This document shows, piece by piece, positions 1 through 6,165 of a stretch of 6,165 nucleotides of DNA. The stretch is from Bacteroidota bacterium. GTDB taxonomy: Bacteria > Bacteroidota > Bacteroidia > Cytophagales > Cyclobacteriaceae. The number at the start of each line of letters is the position of its first letter. The first letter of the stretch is position 1. The position numbers were made by a program, and so were the translations under genes. The stretch covers positions 1-6,165 of the forward strand of contig JAPUIM010000096.1 in the NCBI GenBank assembly GCA_027297025.1, written 5' to 3'. Below the pieces are notes generated by a model. It made no database searches, had not been told where the DNA came from, and worked only from the letters and a program-made list of their open reading frames with translations.

Positions 1-203
1 GGCACCATCGTCCATATAGCTCGTGGTTTATCCAACTTTTGAACAAAATCCTCCAATGAATCAGCGCCGGTTGCTCCTTTTTCTTTAAGGGCGTTAACAT
101 TATCCTGATTCAAATCGAAAACGACACATTGATGGCCGCCGCTAATCAGACGCTGGACCATATTGGCCCCCATTCGTCCTAAGCCTATCATTCCTAATTG
201 CAT
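1..203 (-). CDS. gnd: 6-phosphogluconate dehydrogenase, short type (5' part only)
   Basis: Oxidative decarboxylation of 6-phosphogluconate to ribulose-5-phosphate, CO2 and a reduced nicotinamide cofactor in the cytoplasm. Only the first 67 codons are in the window; the gene continues past the left edge. The protein opens with a Rossmann dinucleotide-binding fold: [11 protein letters not shown] at residues 5-15 carries the GxGxxG glycines, and VVFD at 27-30 ends the second strand. Residues 60-67 (PRAIWTMV) match the next conserved strand of the family. The opening resembles the short (about 300-340 residue) Gnd class related to Bacillus YqeC and Gluconobacter Gnd, not the ~470-residue E. coli Gnd. 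Asp30 at the end of strand 2 suggests NAD rather than NADP preference (inference). The ATG is preceded by AAGGA only 3 nt away. It lies 42 nt after tal-pgi with no terminator between, so it is probably in the same operon. A related 3-hydroxyisobutyrate-dehydrogenase-type enzyme is the main alternative, but the context favours Gnd. Confidence 0.9.
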   Translation of the reverse strand, partial: MQLGMIGLGRMGANMVQRLISGGHQCVVFDLNQDNVNALKEKGATGADSLEDFVQKLDKPRAIWTMV

Positions 204-245
204 AATTCCTTTTTTTAAATTAAAAGTAAAAGTTGATGTACCTGT

Positions 246-3131
246 TTATGATAATGATTCTTTAATTATTTTAGCCAATTTTTGTAAATGACTTTTTGTG
301 TCCTGACCCAGATGAATGCGTAAAGTGCGTCTATTCCGATCGGACAAAACCTGAAAATCACCTCTTGCCTGGGCTGCTTTCACAACTCCAAAAGTGTATT
401 TTTGTTGAGGTACCTTAATATCAAGTAAGTCATCACAGGTGATTTGCAAAAAAACTCCTGTATTTGGCCCGCCTTTATAAGCTTGCCCTGTGGAATGCAG
501 GAACCGGGGGCCGAACCCTAAACAGGTAGCAACTTTCTTTTGATCCCGAATGAGATGACGGATTGTTTGTAACAACTCTACGTGTTCATTATTCATTTCG
601 ATATAACCTAGGAGCGCAACATAATCCCCGACTTTAATGCGATCCAAATGCGCCTTTAGATAGGACAGTAACGTTTTCTCCTCTCCAACTGAAGCATTGA
701 GCTGAGATAAATTTTTTTCATCTCCAAACAATTTAATTCCATCCTCTTCAAAAAATGGCTCTTCTTCGGGAAGGTGCCCTTTCGCTTCATACTCCTGGGT
801 GAGCTCTTTTGTAACAATTTTACTTGCTTCCACATCCGGTTGATTAAAAGGATGGATTTTCATAATAGAACCCGCTACAGCGGTTGCCATCTCCCAGCGG
901 AAAAATTCCTGGCCAATATCGTAGGTGTCAGCTATTTCTATGCGTACTACCGGATGCCCTGCTTTTTCCAATTGATCAATGGCTTCATCATGATTAGCAG
1001 CGGGCATTGGTTGATAGCGGATATAAATAAAAAGACGGTCCTGTCCATAAACTTCGGGGCTTCCCAGTTCCTCATGGTCGACAGGGATGAGGCCTTTCCC
1101 TTCTTTTCCTGTTGATTCAGCCAAAAGCTGTTCAAGCCATGCGCCAAAATTATTAATCTGGGGAGAAGCGGTTATTGTAATTTTATTAATCCCCTCATTG
1201 CCTAAAACACCCAAAATGGCGCCTAATACAACACCCGGGTTTTCTTCTGTGGGTACACAACCTGCACAGGCATGCACCATTTGTCCTGTTTGATCTAAAA
1301 ATTTGGATACATCAATGCCACTAGCCGCAGCCGGAATCATACCGAAGTCTGATAAAACCGAGAAGCGTCCTCCTATTGTTGGGTCACCGAAATAGATGCG
1401 AGAAAACTTATGTTCTTCAGCTACTACCTGGAGATGAGAATTTGGGTCGGTGATAGCAATAAATTGTTTTCCTGCATTTTCCGCCCCAACGACTTCTTTT
1501 ACTCGTTCAAAGAAGTATTGTTTAAAGATGTTTGTCTCCAGGGTGCCGCCGGATTTGCTGGATACGATAAAAAGTGTTTTTGCAAGATCAACTTTTTCTT
1601 CAAAGGATTTAATTTGTGCCGGATCTGTTGAGTCGAGTACATGCATTTCCGGGTATCCGTCCATTCGACCAAAAGTGACGCTCATTACTTCCGGGCCAAG
1701 GCTGGACCCTCCCATTCCTAGTAACAGAATGTGTGTATATCCCTCCTTTATGACTCTATCAGAGATCTCCCGAAAATCATCCAATTGCTCCATCTGAGCA
1801 TCGCTAATCCCCAGCCACCCTAGCCATTGGTTTTCATCTTGATTAGTCCAAAGGGACGTGTCTCGATGCCAAATTTGGTTTGCCTTTTTGTTCGATTCCC
1901 AGTCCTCCAAGACTGTTTTAACCTTACGCATTAATGGTTCTGACAAAGAATACCTCTGTTTCTTATGTAATTCATTGGATTCACCGAGCACTATCTCCAC
2001 CGCACATAATAAATTCTCAAAGGCGTCTTCAAACATTTTCAAGCCATCTGTAAGTAATTTATCCGTTACCTCTTTGAAGGAAATGCCCCATGTATTTAAA
2101 TCATCTAAAGTCGCTTGAGCCAAATCAATATCATCTTTTAATGTTCCTGCCAATTGTCCATGATCTCTAAAGGCATCATAGGTTGCGGGAGGGATTGTAT
2201 TGACGGTATCCTGACCGATTAGGGTTTCTATGTAAAGAACATCACTGAATTTCGGACTTTTGGTTCCAGTGCTGGCCCATAAGACCCTCTGAGTTTGAGC
2301 TCCTTTATCTCTAAGTTTTTGCCAATTGGTTCCGCTAAAAAGTTCTTCGTAACGTTTGTAAGCAATTTTAGCATTGGCAATAGCAACTTTTCCGGATAGA
2401 TTCATCAGCTTCTGACGGTCTGTATCAGATTGACCAGAAGCTTTTTCCGTAATAATAGATTCAATAGCAGTATCAATACGACTGATGAAAAAACTTGCCA
2501 CACTAGCAATTTTGCTAACATCACCTCCGTTTTCTTCCAACTTCTCCAGCCCTTTAATATACGCCTGAACAACCTGCTCGTAATATTCCAAAGAAAAAAT
2601 CAAGGTTACATTAATATTAATTCCTTCTGATATGAGTTTCTCAATGGCCACAATGCCCTCTTCTGTAGCAGGGACTTTAATCATCACATTTTGCCGGGCA
2701 ACCATTTTCCAAAGGCGCCGGGCTTCTTCGCACGTTCCTTGAGTATCGTGGGAGAGGTCAGGGGAAACTTCTAAGCTCACATACCCATCTCTTCTTTGAC
2801 TTTCCTTAAAGATAGGTTCTAAGACTTCGGCGGTAAGTTGAATATCCTTTACTGCAATACGCTCATAAACGCTCTTTGCGCTTAAAGTCGTGTCCTGAGA
2901 CAATTCCTCAAGGTCTTGCTTATAATCTGAGCTTCCCGCAATTGCTTTCTCAAAAATGGCCGGATTGGATGTTACTCCCCGCAATCCATCTTCTTTTATC
3001 ATTCGCTGTAAATCACCACTGGTAATTAGATTTCTCCTGATATAATCTAACCAAACGGATTGTCCATAATTAAACAACCCTTTTAAGGGGTTAGCTGTAT
3101 TTGCTTGTTTATCTCTCATTTCTGTTTGCAT
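246..3131 (-). CDS. tal-pgi: Bifunctional transaldolase / glucose-6-phosphate isomerase
   Basis: A 961-residue fusion of two cytoplasmic sugar-phosphate enzymes. Residues ~13-380 are transaldolase: Asp29, TSNPAIF (54-60), Glu121 in SLEVSP, the Schiff-base lysine Lys152 in MIKVPAT, Thr176, Ser213 and Arg218 in [10 protein letters not shown], and Ser287 in [10 protein letters not shown]. All expected active-site positions are present. After a linker near 380-395, the rest is glucose-6-phosphate isomerase: [11 protein letters not shown] (472-482), the sugar-phosphate loop [10 protein letters not shown] (524-533), the signature [14 protein letters not shown] (587-600), Glu672 in AESTGK, Lys771 in QPDVEASK, and HSTGQ (879-883). 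The His motif lies after the Lys motif, the reverse of E. coli Pgi; from memory this matches the ~550-residue actinobacterial-type isomerase. The frame is open and motif-complete throughout, so this is a real fusion and not a misread stop. The first ATG is chosen because GGAGG stands 6 nt upstream; Met5 is a weaker alternative. It overlaps the end of rpiB by 23 bp, suggesting translational coupling. Confidence 0.96.
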   Translation of the reverse strand: MQTEMRDKQANTANPLKGLFNYGQSVWLDYIRRNLITSGDLQRMIKEDGLRGVTSNPAIFEKAIAGSSDYKQDLEELSQDTTLSAKSVYERIAVKDIQLTAEVLEPIFKESQRRDGYVSLEVSPDLSHDTQGTCEEARRLWKMVARQNVMIKVPATEEGIVAIEKLISEGININVTLIFSLEYYEQVVQAYIKGLEKLEENGGDVSKIASVASFFISRIDTAIESIITEKASGQSDTDRQKLMNLSGKVAIANAKIAYKRYEELFSGTNWQKLRDKGAQTQRVLWASTGTKSPKFSDVLYIETLIGQDTVNTIPPATYDAFRDHGQLAGTLKDDIDLAQATLDDLNTWGISFKEVTDKLLTDGLKMFEDAFENLLCAVEIVLGESNELHKKQRYSLSEPLMRKVKTVLEDWESNKKANQIWHRDTSLWTNQDENQWLGWLGISDAQMEQLDDFREISDRVIKEGYTHILLLGMGGSSLGPEVMSVTFGRMDGYPEMHVLDSTDPAQIKSFEEKVDLAKTLFIVSSKSGGTLETNIFKQYFFERVKEVVGAENAGKQFIAITDPNSHLQVVAEEHKFSRIYFGDPTIGGRFSVLSDFGMIPAAASGIDVSKFLDQTGQMVHACAGCVPTEENPGVVLGAILGVLGNEGINKITITASPQINNFGAWLEQLLAESTGKEGKGLIPVDHEELGSPEVYGQDRLFIYIRYQPMPAANHDEAIDQLEKAGHPVVRIEIADTYDIGQEFFRWEMATAVAGSIMKIHPFNQPDVEASKIVTKELTQEYEAKGHLPEEEPFFEEDGIKLFGDEKNLSQLNASVGEEKTLLSYLKAHLDRIKVGDYVALLGYIEMNNEHVELLQTIRHLIRDQKKVATCLGFGPRFLHSTGQAYKGGPNTGVFLQITCDDLLDIKVPQQKYTFGVVKAAQARGDFQVLSDRNRRTLRIHLGQDTKSHLQKLAKIIKESLS

Positions 3132-3576
3132 ATTGTACCTCCAATTGATTAACTTTTTCTAATCGGCGCAGATGACGTTCTTCGCCCGTAAATTTCGATT
3201 TCAAGAATGCTTCAAGTAGTTCATTAGCCACATTAGACCCTATTACCAATCCCCCTAAAACCAGTACGTTCATCGCATCATGCTCAACTCCCTGATGAGC
3301 TGAATAAGTGTCATGACATAAGCCCGCCCGTATGCCGGAAATCTTATTAGCAGCTACAGATGCACCTACCCCGCTACCACAAATCAGGATACCTCGTTCA
3401 GCACGATCTTCCAAAATAGCTACGCACACAGCCTCAGCATAATCGGGATAATCAACTGAATCTCGTTCATTGTCGGTACCAACATCAATAAATTTATACC
3501 CCTGTTCAGATAACTTTACTTTAAGTTCTTCTTTCATGATAAATCCAGCATGATCTGATCCGATGACAAGTCTCAA
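3109..3576 (-). CDS. rpiB: Ribose-5-phosphate isomerase B
   Basis: Interconverts ribose-5-phosphate and ribulose-5-phosphate in the cytoplasm (RpiB/LacAB family). The 155-residue length fits the family (about 140-160). Motifs in order: GSDHAG (6-11), DYPDYA (42-47), the catalytic cysteine Cys66 in ICGSGVG (65-71), [10 protein letters not shown] (75-84) and [12 protein letters not shown] (98-109), with His99 at the position of the E. coli catalytic histidine. The start is a TTG (3576-3574) that gives the normal spacing to SDHAG; an ATT immediately upstream is the only close in-frame alternative, and a TAG eight codons upstream of the TTG closes the frame. No clear Shine-Dalgarno precedes it, and the tkt stop is 8 nt away, so translation probably depends on ribosomes finishing tkt (inference). 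The 3' end overlaps tal-pgi by 23 bp. A galactose-6-phosphate isomerase subunit (LacA/LacB) is possible by family but unlikely beside tkt, tal and gnd. Confidence 0.95.
   Translation of the reverse strand: MRLVIGSDHAGFIMKEELKVKLSEQGYKFIDVGTDNERDSVDYPDYAEAVCVAILEDRAERGILICGSGVGASVAANKISGIRAGLCHDTYSAHQGVEHDAMNVLVLGGLVIGSNVANELLEAFLKSKFTGEERHLRRLEKVNQLEVQYANRNER
3138..3142 (-). promoter_or_regulatory. Shine-Dalgarno site of tal-pgi, inside the rpiB coding end
   Basis: GGAGG on the minus strand with a 6-nt spacer to the ATG at 3131-3129. It is the strongest ribosome-binding site of the operon and fixes the tal-pgi start at the first ATG rather than Met5 (3119-3117). It lies within the last codons of rpiB. 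Confidence 0.8.
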
Positions 3577-3584
3577 AATATTTA

Positions 3585-5654
3585 TTACTTTATGTTTCTA
3601 TTTACCTGCTTCCTGGCTGCGTCAGCCACCCGGTCAGGTGTAAATCCGAATTTTTTTTGAAGTTCTTTAAGCGGGGCAGAGGCTCCAAAGGTGCTCATAC
3701 CGATAATAGCTCCATTGGTACCTACATATCGTTCCCATCCAAGTGTTGAGGCCTGCTCAACTGCTACCCGAGCGGTAATATGCGGCGGTAACACCATTTG
3801 ACGGTATTCTTTAGACTGGCGTTCAAATAATTCCCAGGAAGGGATACTTACAACACGGGCTTTCAGGCCTTCCATGTCTAATTGTTCATACGCTTTAATG
3901 CACAAATCAACCTCTGTACCACTGCCCATAAGAATGACATCAGGATCCCCTTCTTTCGCGTCGATTAGAATATAAGCCCCCTGGCAAACACCTTCGGCAG
4001 AGGCATATTTTGCCCGGTCTATAGTCGGCATTGCTTGACGGCTAGCTACCAAAACAACCGGCTCATGTCTTGATTTCGCAATAAAACGCCAGGCCTCGAC
4101 AAACTCATTCGCATCTCCGGGTCGCAACGTTATCAACCCTGGAATGGCTCTTAATGAAACAAGCTGTTCCACCGGTTGATGGGTTGGGCCGTCTTCTCCA
4201 ACGCCAATAGAATCGTGGGTGAAAATGTAAATAGCAGGGATTTCCATCAGAGCGCTTAGGCGAATCGAAGCTCGCATGTAATCGCTAAAAATAAAAAAAC
4301 CTGCTCCAAAGGCCCGTATTTTACAAAGGGCTAACCCATTGACTACGGACCCCATAGCATGCTCTCTCACACCAAAATGGAAATTGCGTCCACTATTTTC
4401 TGCTGTGAAATCTCCAGCTCCTTCAAAGGTCAAACGTGTTTTTGTCGAAGGTGCTAGATCAGCTGCTCCTCCTATAAGCCAAGGAATATTTTTAGCGAGA
4501 GCGTTAAGGATTTTTCCAGAAGCTTCCCTGCCAGCCAATCCTTTGGAATCAGCAGGGAACAGGGGTAAATCCTTATCCCATCCTTTGGGTAATTTACGGT
4601 GCTGCATCTTGTTTAGATGATCGGCTAACTCAGGATATTGCTTTTGATACTCATTGAATAAATTAATCCACTCTTTGCGCAAGTCGCCTCCACGCTTTCC
4701 GAAAATCTCTTTAAAATGTTGAGGAACTTCTTGCGGTATATAAAATACTTTATCCTCCGGCCAGCCGTAATTCTTTTTGGTGAGACGGATCTCTTCATCC
4801 CCTAGTGGCTCGCCATGGCCTGCGCTGGTATCCTGTTTGTTGGGAGAACCATAAGCGATATGGCTATCAACAATGATTAAGGTTGGACGATCGTCTGTAT
4901 TCTTGAAAGTATTAAAAGCACGATCAAGCATTTCAAGGTCATTGGCGTCACCGATACGCGTTACGTTCCACCCATAGCTTATAAATCGCGTAGCTACATC
5001 ATCTGAGAAGGCCCAATCAGTATGTCCTTCAATGGTAATTTTATTATTATCGTAGATCCAGCACAGGTTACCAAGTTTTAAATGACCAGCCATAGACGCT
5101 GCTTCGGACGTCACTCCTTCCATCATACAACCATCACCACAAATGGCATAGACATCGTAGTCAAACATTGCAAAGTTTTCACGATTAAAATGATCTGCCA
5201 TCCACCGGCTTGCAATGGCCATACCAACACTAGTTGCTACTCCCTGGCCTAAAGGGCCTGTGGTTGTTTCAACTCCGGAGGTCCATCGGTATTCCGGATG
5301 ACCTGGGCATCTACTGTTTAACTGACGGAAGTGTTTGATATCTTTGAGTGTAACTGAAGGGTTCCCTACTTTTTCATAATGTTCATTAACTGCCTTAACA
5401 TCAGTTAAATGAAGCATTGAATAAAGAAGCATTGAAGCGTGTCCGATTGAAAGAACAAACCGGTCTCTATTCGGCCAGATGGGATCCTGGGGATCGAATC
5501 GCAAGTGATGCTGCCACAGGCAATACTGAACCGGAGCCATAGACATTGCCGTACCCGGATGGCCGGAATTAGCCGCCTGAACAGCATCCATGGATAATGT
5601 TCTAATGGTATTGATACTCAATTGCTCAATATTGGTTGCTATTGAAATTTTCAT
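3585..5654 (-). CDS. tkt: Transketolase
   Basis: Thiamine-diphosphate enzyme that moves two-carbon ketol units between xylulose-5-phosphate and ribose-5-phosphate or erythrose-4-phosphate. The 689 residues are the usual full length (about 660-690). The N-terminal cofactor domain holds SGHPGTA (30-36, with catalytic-site His32), TTGPLGQG (131-138) and the ThDP/Mg motif GDG (173-175) to NN (203-204). The middle pyrimidine domain holds FGVREHAMG (427-435, Glu431 being the residue that activates ThDP), [16 protein letters not shown] (479-494) and RPGDANE (511-517). A C-terminal transketolase domain spans ~550-685. The motifs are the transketolase set, and the order separates it from DXP synthase. 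The ATG gives a normal-length N-terminus; a weak GGA stands 9 nt upstream. It is the first gene of the operon, 8 nt before rpiB. The 424 nt upstream carry the likely control region. Confidence 0.97.
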   Translation of the reverse strand: MKISIATNIEQLSINTIRTLSMDAVQAANSGHPGTAMSMAPVQYCLWQHHLRFDPQDPIWPNRDRFVLSIGHASMLLYSMLHLTDVKAVNEHYEKVGNPSVTLKDIKHFRQLNSRCPGHPEYRWTSGVETTTGPLGQGVATSVGMAIASRWMADHFNRENFAMFDYDVYAICGDGCMMEGVTSEAASMAGHLKLGNLCWIYDNNKITIEGHTDWAFSDDVATRFISYGWNVTRIGDANDLEMLDRAFNTFKNTDDRPTLIIVDSHIAYGSPNKQDTSAGHGEPLGDEEIRLTKKNYGWPEDKVFYIPQEVPQHFKEIFGKRGGDLRKEWINLFNEYQKQYPELADHLNKMQHRKLPKGWDKDLPLFPADSKGLAGREASGKILNALAKNIPWLIGGAADLAPSTKTRLTFEGAGDFTAENSGRNFHFGVREHAMGSVVNGLALCKIRAFGAGFFIFSDYMRASIRLSALMEIPAIYIFTHDSIGVGEDGPTHQPVEQLVSLRAIPGLITLRPGDANEFVEAWRFIAKSRHEPVVLVASRQAMPTIDRAKYASAEGVCQGAYILIDAKEGDPDVILMGSGTEVDLCIKAYEQLDMEGLKARVVSIPSWELFERQSKEYRQMVLPPHITARVAVEQASTLGWERYVGTNGAIIGMSTFGASAPLKELQKKFGFTPDRVADAARKQVNRNIK

Positions 5655-5754
5655 GTTTTTAATTCCATTTCCTTGATCTATGATTCCCTCATCTTGTCAT
5701 GGTAAACATCTGCAGAGGTCAGATTACGAGTACCAGTATGCTTGAGGTAATTGA

Positions 5755-5818
5755 ACGAATGACATTAACGAATAACATTATAATGTCACCTTGCTAACTC
5801 CTAATTGCAAATTGTCAC
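5755..5818. repeat. Half-site cluster upstream of tkt, possible operator
   Basis: Two 13-bp units lie in exact tandem at 5755-5767 and 5768-5780 and differ at one base (ACGAATGACATTA, ACGAATAACATTA). They are followed at once by the inverted half-site TAATGTCA (5781-5788), the complement of TGACATTA in unit 1. The junction forms a perfect 12-bp palindrome, ACATTATAATGT (5775-5786). A fourth related inverted half-site, ATTGTCAC, stands at 5811-5818, 29 bp beyond AATGTCAC at 5782-5789. Repeated half-sites in both directions about 100-165 bp before the first gene of an operon look like binding sites for a dimeric regulator. The regulator is not identifiable from this sequence. Confidence 0.5.
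5777..5804 (-). promoter_or_regulatory. Candidate promoter for the tkt operon
   Basis: Minus-strand TATAAT at 5782-5777 matches the -10 consensus exactly. The best -35 at a plausible 16-nt spacing is TTAGGA (5804-5799), only 3 of 6 matches, so the promoter would be weak or activator-dependent. The -10 sits inside the 12-bp palindrome at 5775-5786, so a protein bound there would compete with RNA polymerase. The implied leader is about 115-125 nt. The palindrome gives the same TATAAT on the plus strand, but no good plus-strand -35 is seen. A second minus-strand TATAAT at 5929-5924 has an equally weak -35. Confidence 0.3.
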
Positions 5819-5860
5819 GTTTTTCTTTTTATTTACGTAAAAACCGCTACATCTATTGTA

Positions 5861-6031
5861 TTAAATCATAATTTGTGGGCTAGGCATGACCAAATGGGCA
5901 TAAAATTTCGCTGATAATCCACCATTATAAAGGTGATCTTTAACCTTTAGTAACCTCACTAAGAATAGAAGAATAGCCACCTCCTGGCAGTATTTATCCA
6001 AAATTAACTTAAAGTCGAATAAAACATTCAT
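5861..6031 (-). CDS. Possible small ORF, 56 codons, unrecognised
   Basis: An ATG-initiated frame in the upstream region encodes 56 residues with a short hydrophobic stretch around residues 18-30 (EVAILLFLV then RLLKV), followed by a mixed C-terminal half. It matches no family I know. The frame stays open for another 19 codons before the ATG, back to a TGA. No Shine-Dalgarno is close to the ATG; the nearest GAGG is about 14 nt away. A perfect AGGAGGTGG lies inside the frame and could only serve an ATT codon. The exact 8-bp tandem duplication inside it is not a codon multiple. In AT-rich DNA a frame of this length can arise by chance, so I treat it as doubtful. Confidence 0.15.
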   Translation of the reverse strand: MNVLFDFKLILDKYCQEVAILLFLVRLLKVKDHLYNGGLSAKFYAHLVMPSPQIMI

Positions 6032-6078
6032 ATAGTTAATAAACGCCTCATAGGGTGAGTTAAAAGGGTTGAAATATT

Positions 6079-6165
6079 TTACCGTTGTTCAGGCTCGAAG
6101 CTCATGGGATTATTCCCGTATATAGAGTCATCAACTTCCCCGGAATCATAATATGTTGTTGCCAT
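6079..6165 (-). CDS. 28-residue open frame at right edge, probable C-terminus of an upstream gene
   Basis: Read on the minus strand, the last bases of the window form an open frame that starts with ATG exactly at the edge and ends with TAA at 6081-6079. The residues are polar and acidic (DSGEVDD near 7-13, FEPEQR at the end), with no recognisable motif. Since the frame reaches the edge, the ATG may be an internal methionine of a longer gene. Its stop is 424 nt before the tkt start and no strong terminator follows, so its relation to the operon is unknown. Confidence 0.3.
   Translation of the reverse strand: MATTYYDSGEVDDSIYGNNPMSFEPEQR

Larger units (their letters stand above)
5655..6078. 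other. Upstream non-coding region of the tkt operon
   Basis: This 424-nt AT-rich stretch has no recognisable gene. It contains the half-site cluster at 5755-5818, two minus-strand TATAAT boxes (5777-5782 and 5924-5929), an 8-bp unit in exact tandem duplicate (AAGAATAG, 5961-5976), a 7-bp AT-rich dyad at 5928-5949, and a 10-bp palindrome TTTACGTAAA at 5832-5841. A minus-strand AGGAGGTGG, a perfect Shine-Dalgarno-like string, lies at 5986-5978 but has no ATG, GTG or TTG at a usable distance. I see no tRNA, known riboswitch or convincing intrinsic terminator. Confidence 0.6.

Noticed and set aside
947..1147. 66-codon minus-strand frame inside the isomerase half
   Set aside because: It is an alternative frame of tal-pgi; the main frame carries all the isomerase motifs.
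1950..2010. Possibility that tal-pgi is two genes joined by a sequencing error
   Set aside because: Both halves are complete in motifs, the frame runs open through the linker, and such fusions are an established family.
774..2118. Several open plus-strand frames opposite tal-pgi (for example 774-1115, 1450-1797, 1858-2118)
   Set aside because: They are antisense to a motif-complete coding region, have no recognisable protein features, and are typical shadow frames.
4339..4620. 93-codon plus-strand frame opposite tkt
   Set aside because: It lies antisense to conserved transketolase sequence and shows no domain or ribosome-binding site worth reporting.
5654..5668. Five-codon upstream frame (ATG at 5668) whose TGA overlaps the tkt ATG
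   Set aside because: The ATGA overlap is suggestive, but the preceding AAGGA is almost in contact with the ATG, and such short frames are common by chance.
5699..5797. 32-codon plus-strand ORF across the half-site cluster
   Set aside because: It has no Shine-Dalgarno and no recognisable product, and it lies over sequence better explained as regulatory.
5819..5844. Inverted repeat GTTTTT / AAAAAC
   Set aside because: It is a low-complexity A/T-tract pairing with a 14-nt loop and no GC stem; expected by chance in this composition.
5928..5949. 7-bp AT-rich inverted repeat as a terminator of the upstream gene
   Set aside because: The stem is weak and no T-run follows on the minus strand, so it does not look like an intrinsic terminator.

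Overview
The window holds a minus-strand pentose phosphate pathway operon from a bacterium whose GC content is in the low 40s percent by eye, falling lower in the right-hand non-coding part. In transcription order (right to left) the genes are tkt (transketolase), rpiB (ribose-5-phosphate isomerase B), a 961-residue tal-pgi fusion (transaldolase joined to glucose-6-phosphate isomerase), and the first 67 codons of a short-type 6-phosphogluconate dehydrogenase gene that runs off the left edge. Spacing is tight: 8 nt between tkt and rpiB, a 23-bp overlap between rpiB and tal-pgi, and 42 nt between tal-pgi and gnd. No terminator-like hairpin lies between them, so one transcript is likely.

Together the enzymes can take 6-phosphogluconate to ribulose-5-phosphate (Gnd), interconvert it with ribose-5-phosphate (RpiB), rearrange sugar phosphates by C2 and C3 transfer (Tkt, Tal), and return fructose-6-phosphate to glucose-6-phosphate (Pgi). 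That is most of an oxidative pentose phosphate cycle. Glucose-6-phosphate dehydrogenase, lactonase and ribulose-phosphate epimerase are not in the window and may lie beyond the left edge or elsewhere. From memory, tal-pgi fusions next to tkt and short NAD-preferring gnd genes are known in acetic acid bacteria such as Gluconobacter, and similar fusions occur elsewhere. The gene set alone does not fix the taxon, and I do not assign one. The low-40s GC argues against a typical high-GC acetic acid bacterium.

Region by region: 1-203, 5' part of gnd; 204-245, short spacer with the gnd ribosome-binding site; 246-3131, tal-pgi; 3109-3576, rpiB with a TTG start; 3585-5654, tkt; 5655-6078, a 424-nt AT-rich upstream region; 6079-6165, a 28-residue open frame that touches the right edge and may be the end of an upstream gene. 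The upstream region carries a cluster of related half-sites with a TATAAT box, a candidate promoter/operator for the operon, and an unconvincing 56-codon ORF.

The operon is ordinary central metabolism, and I see no mobile element, CRISPR array, tRNA, rRNA or defence system. The points of most interest are the gene fusion, the motif order in its isomerase half, the predicted NAD preference of Gnd, the contrasting translation-start signals inside the operon, and the repeat cluster upstream of tkt.
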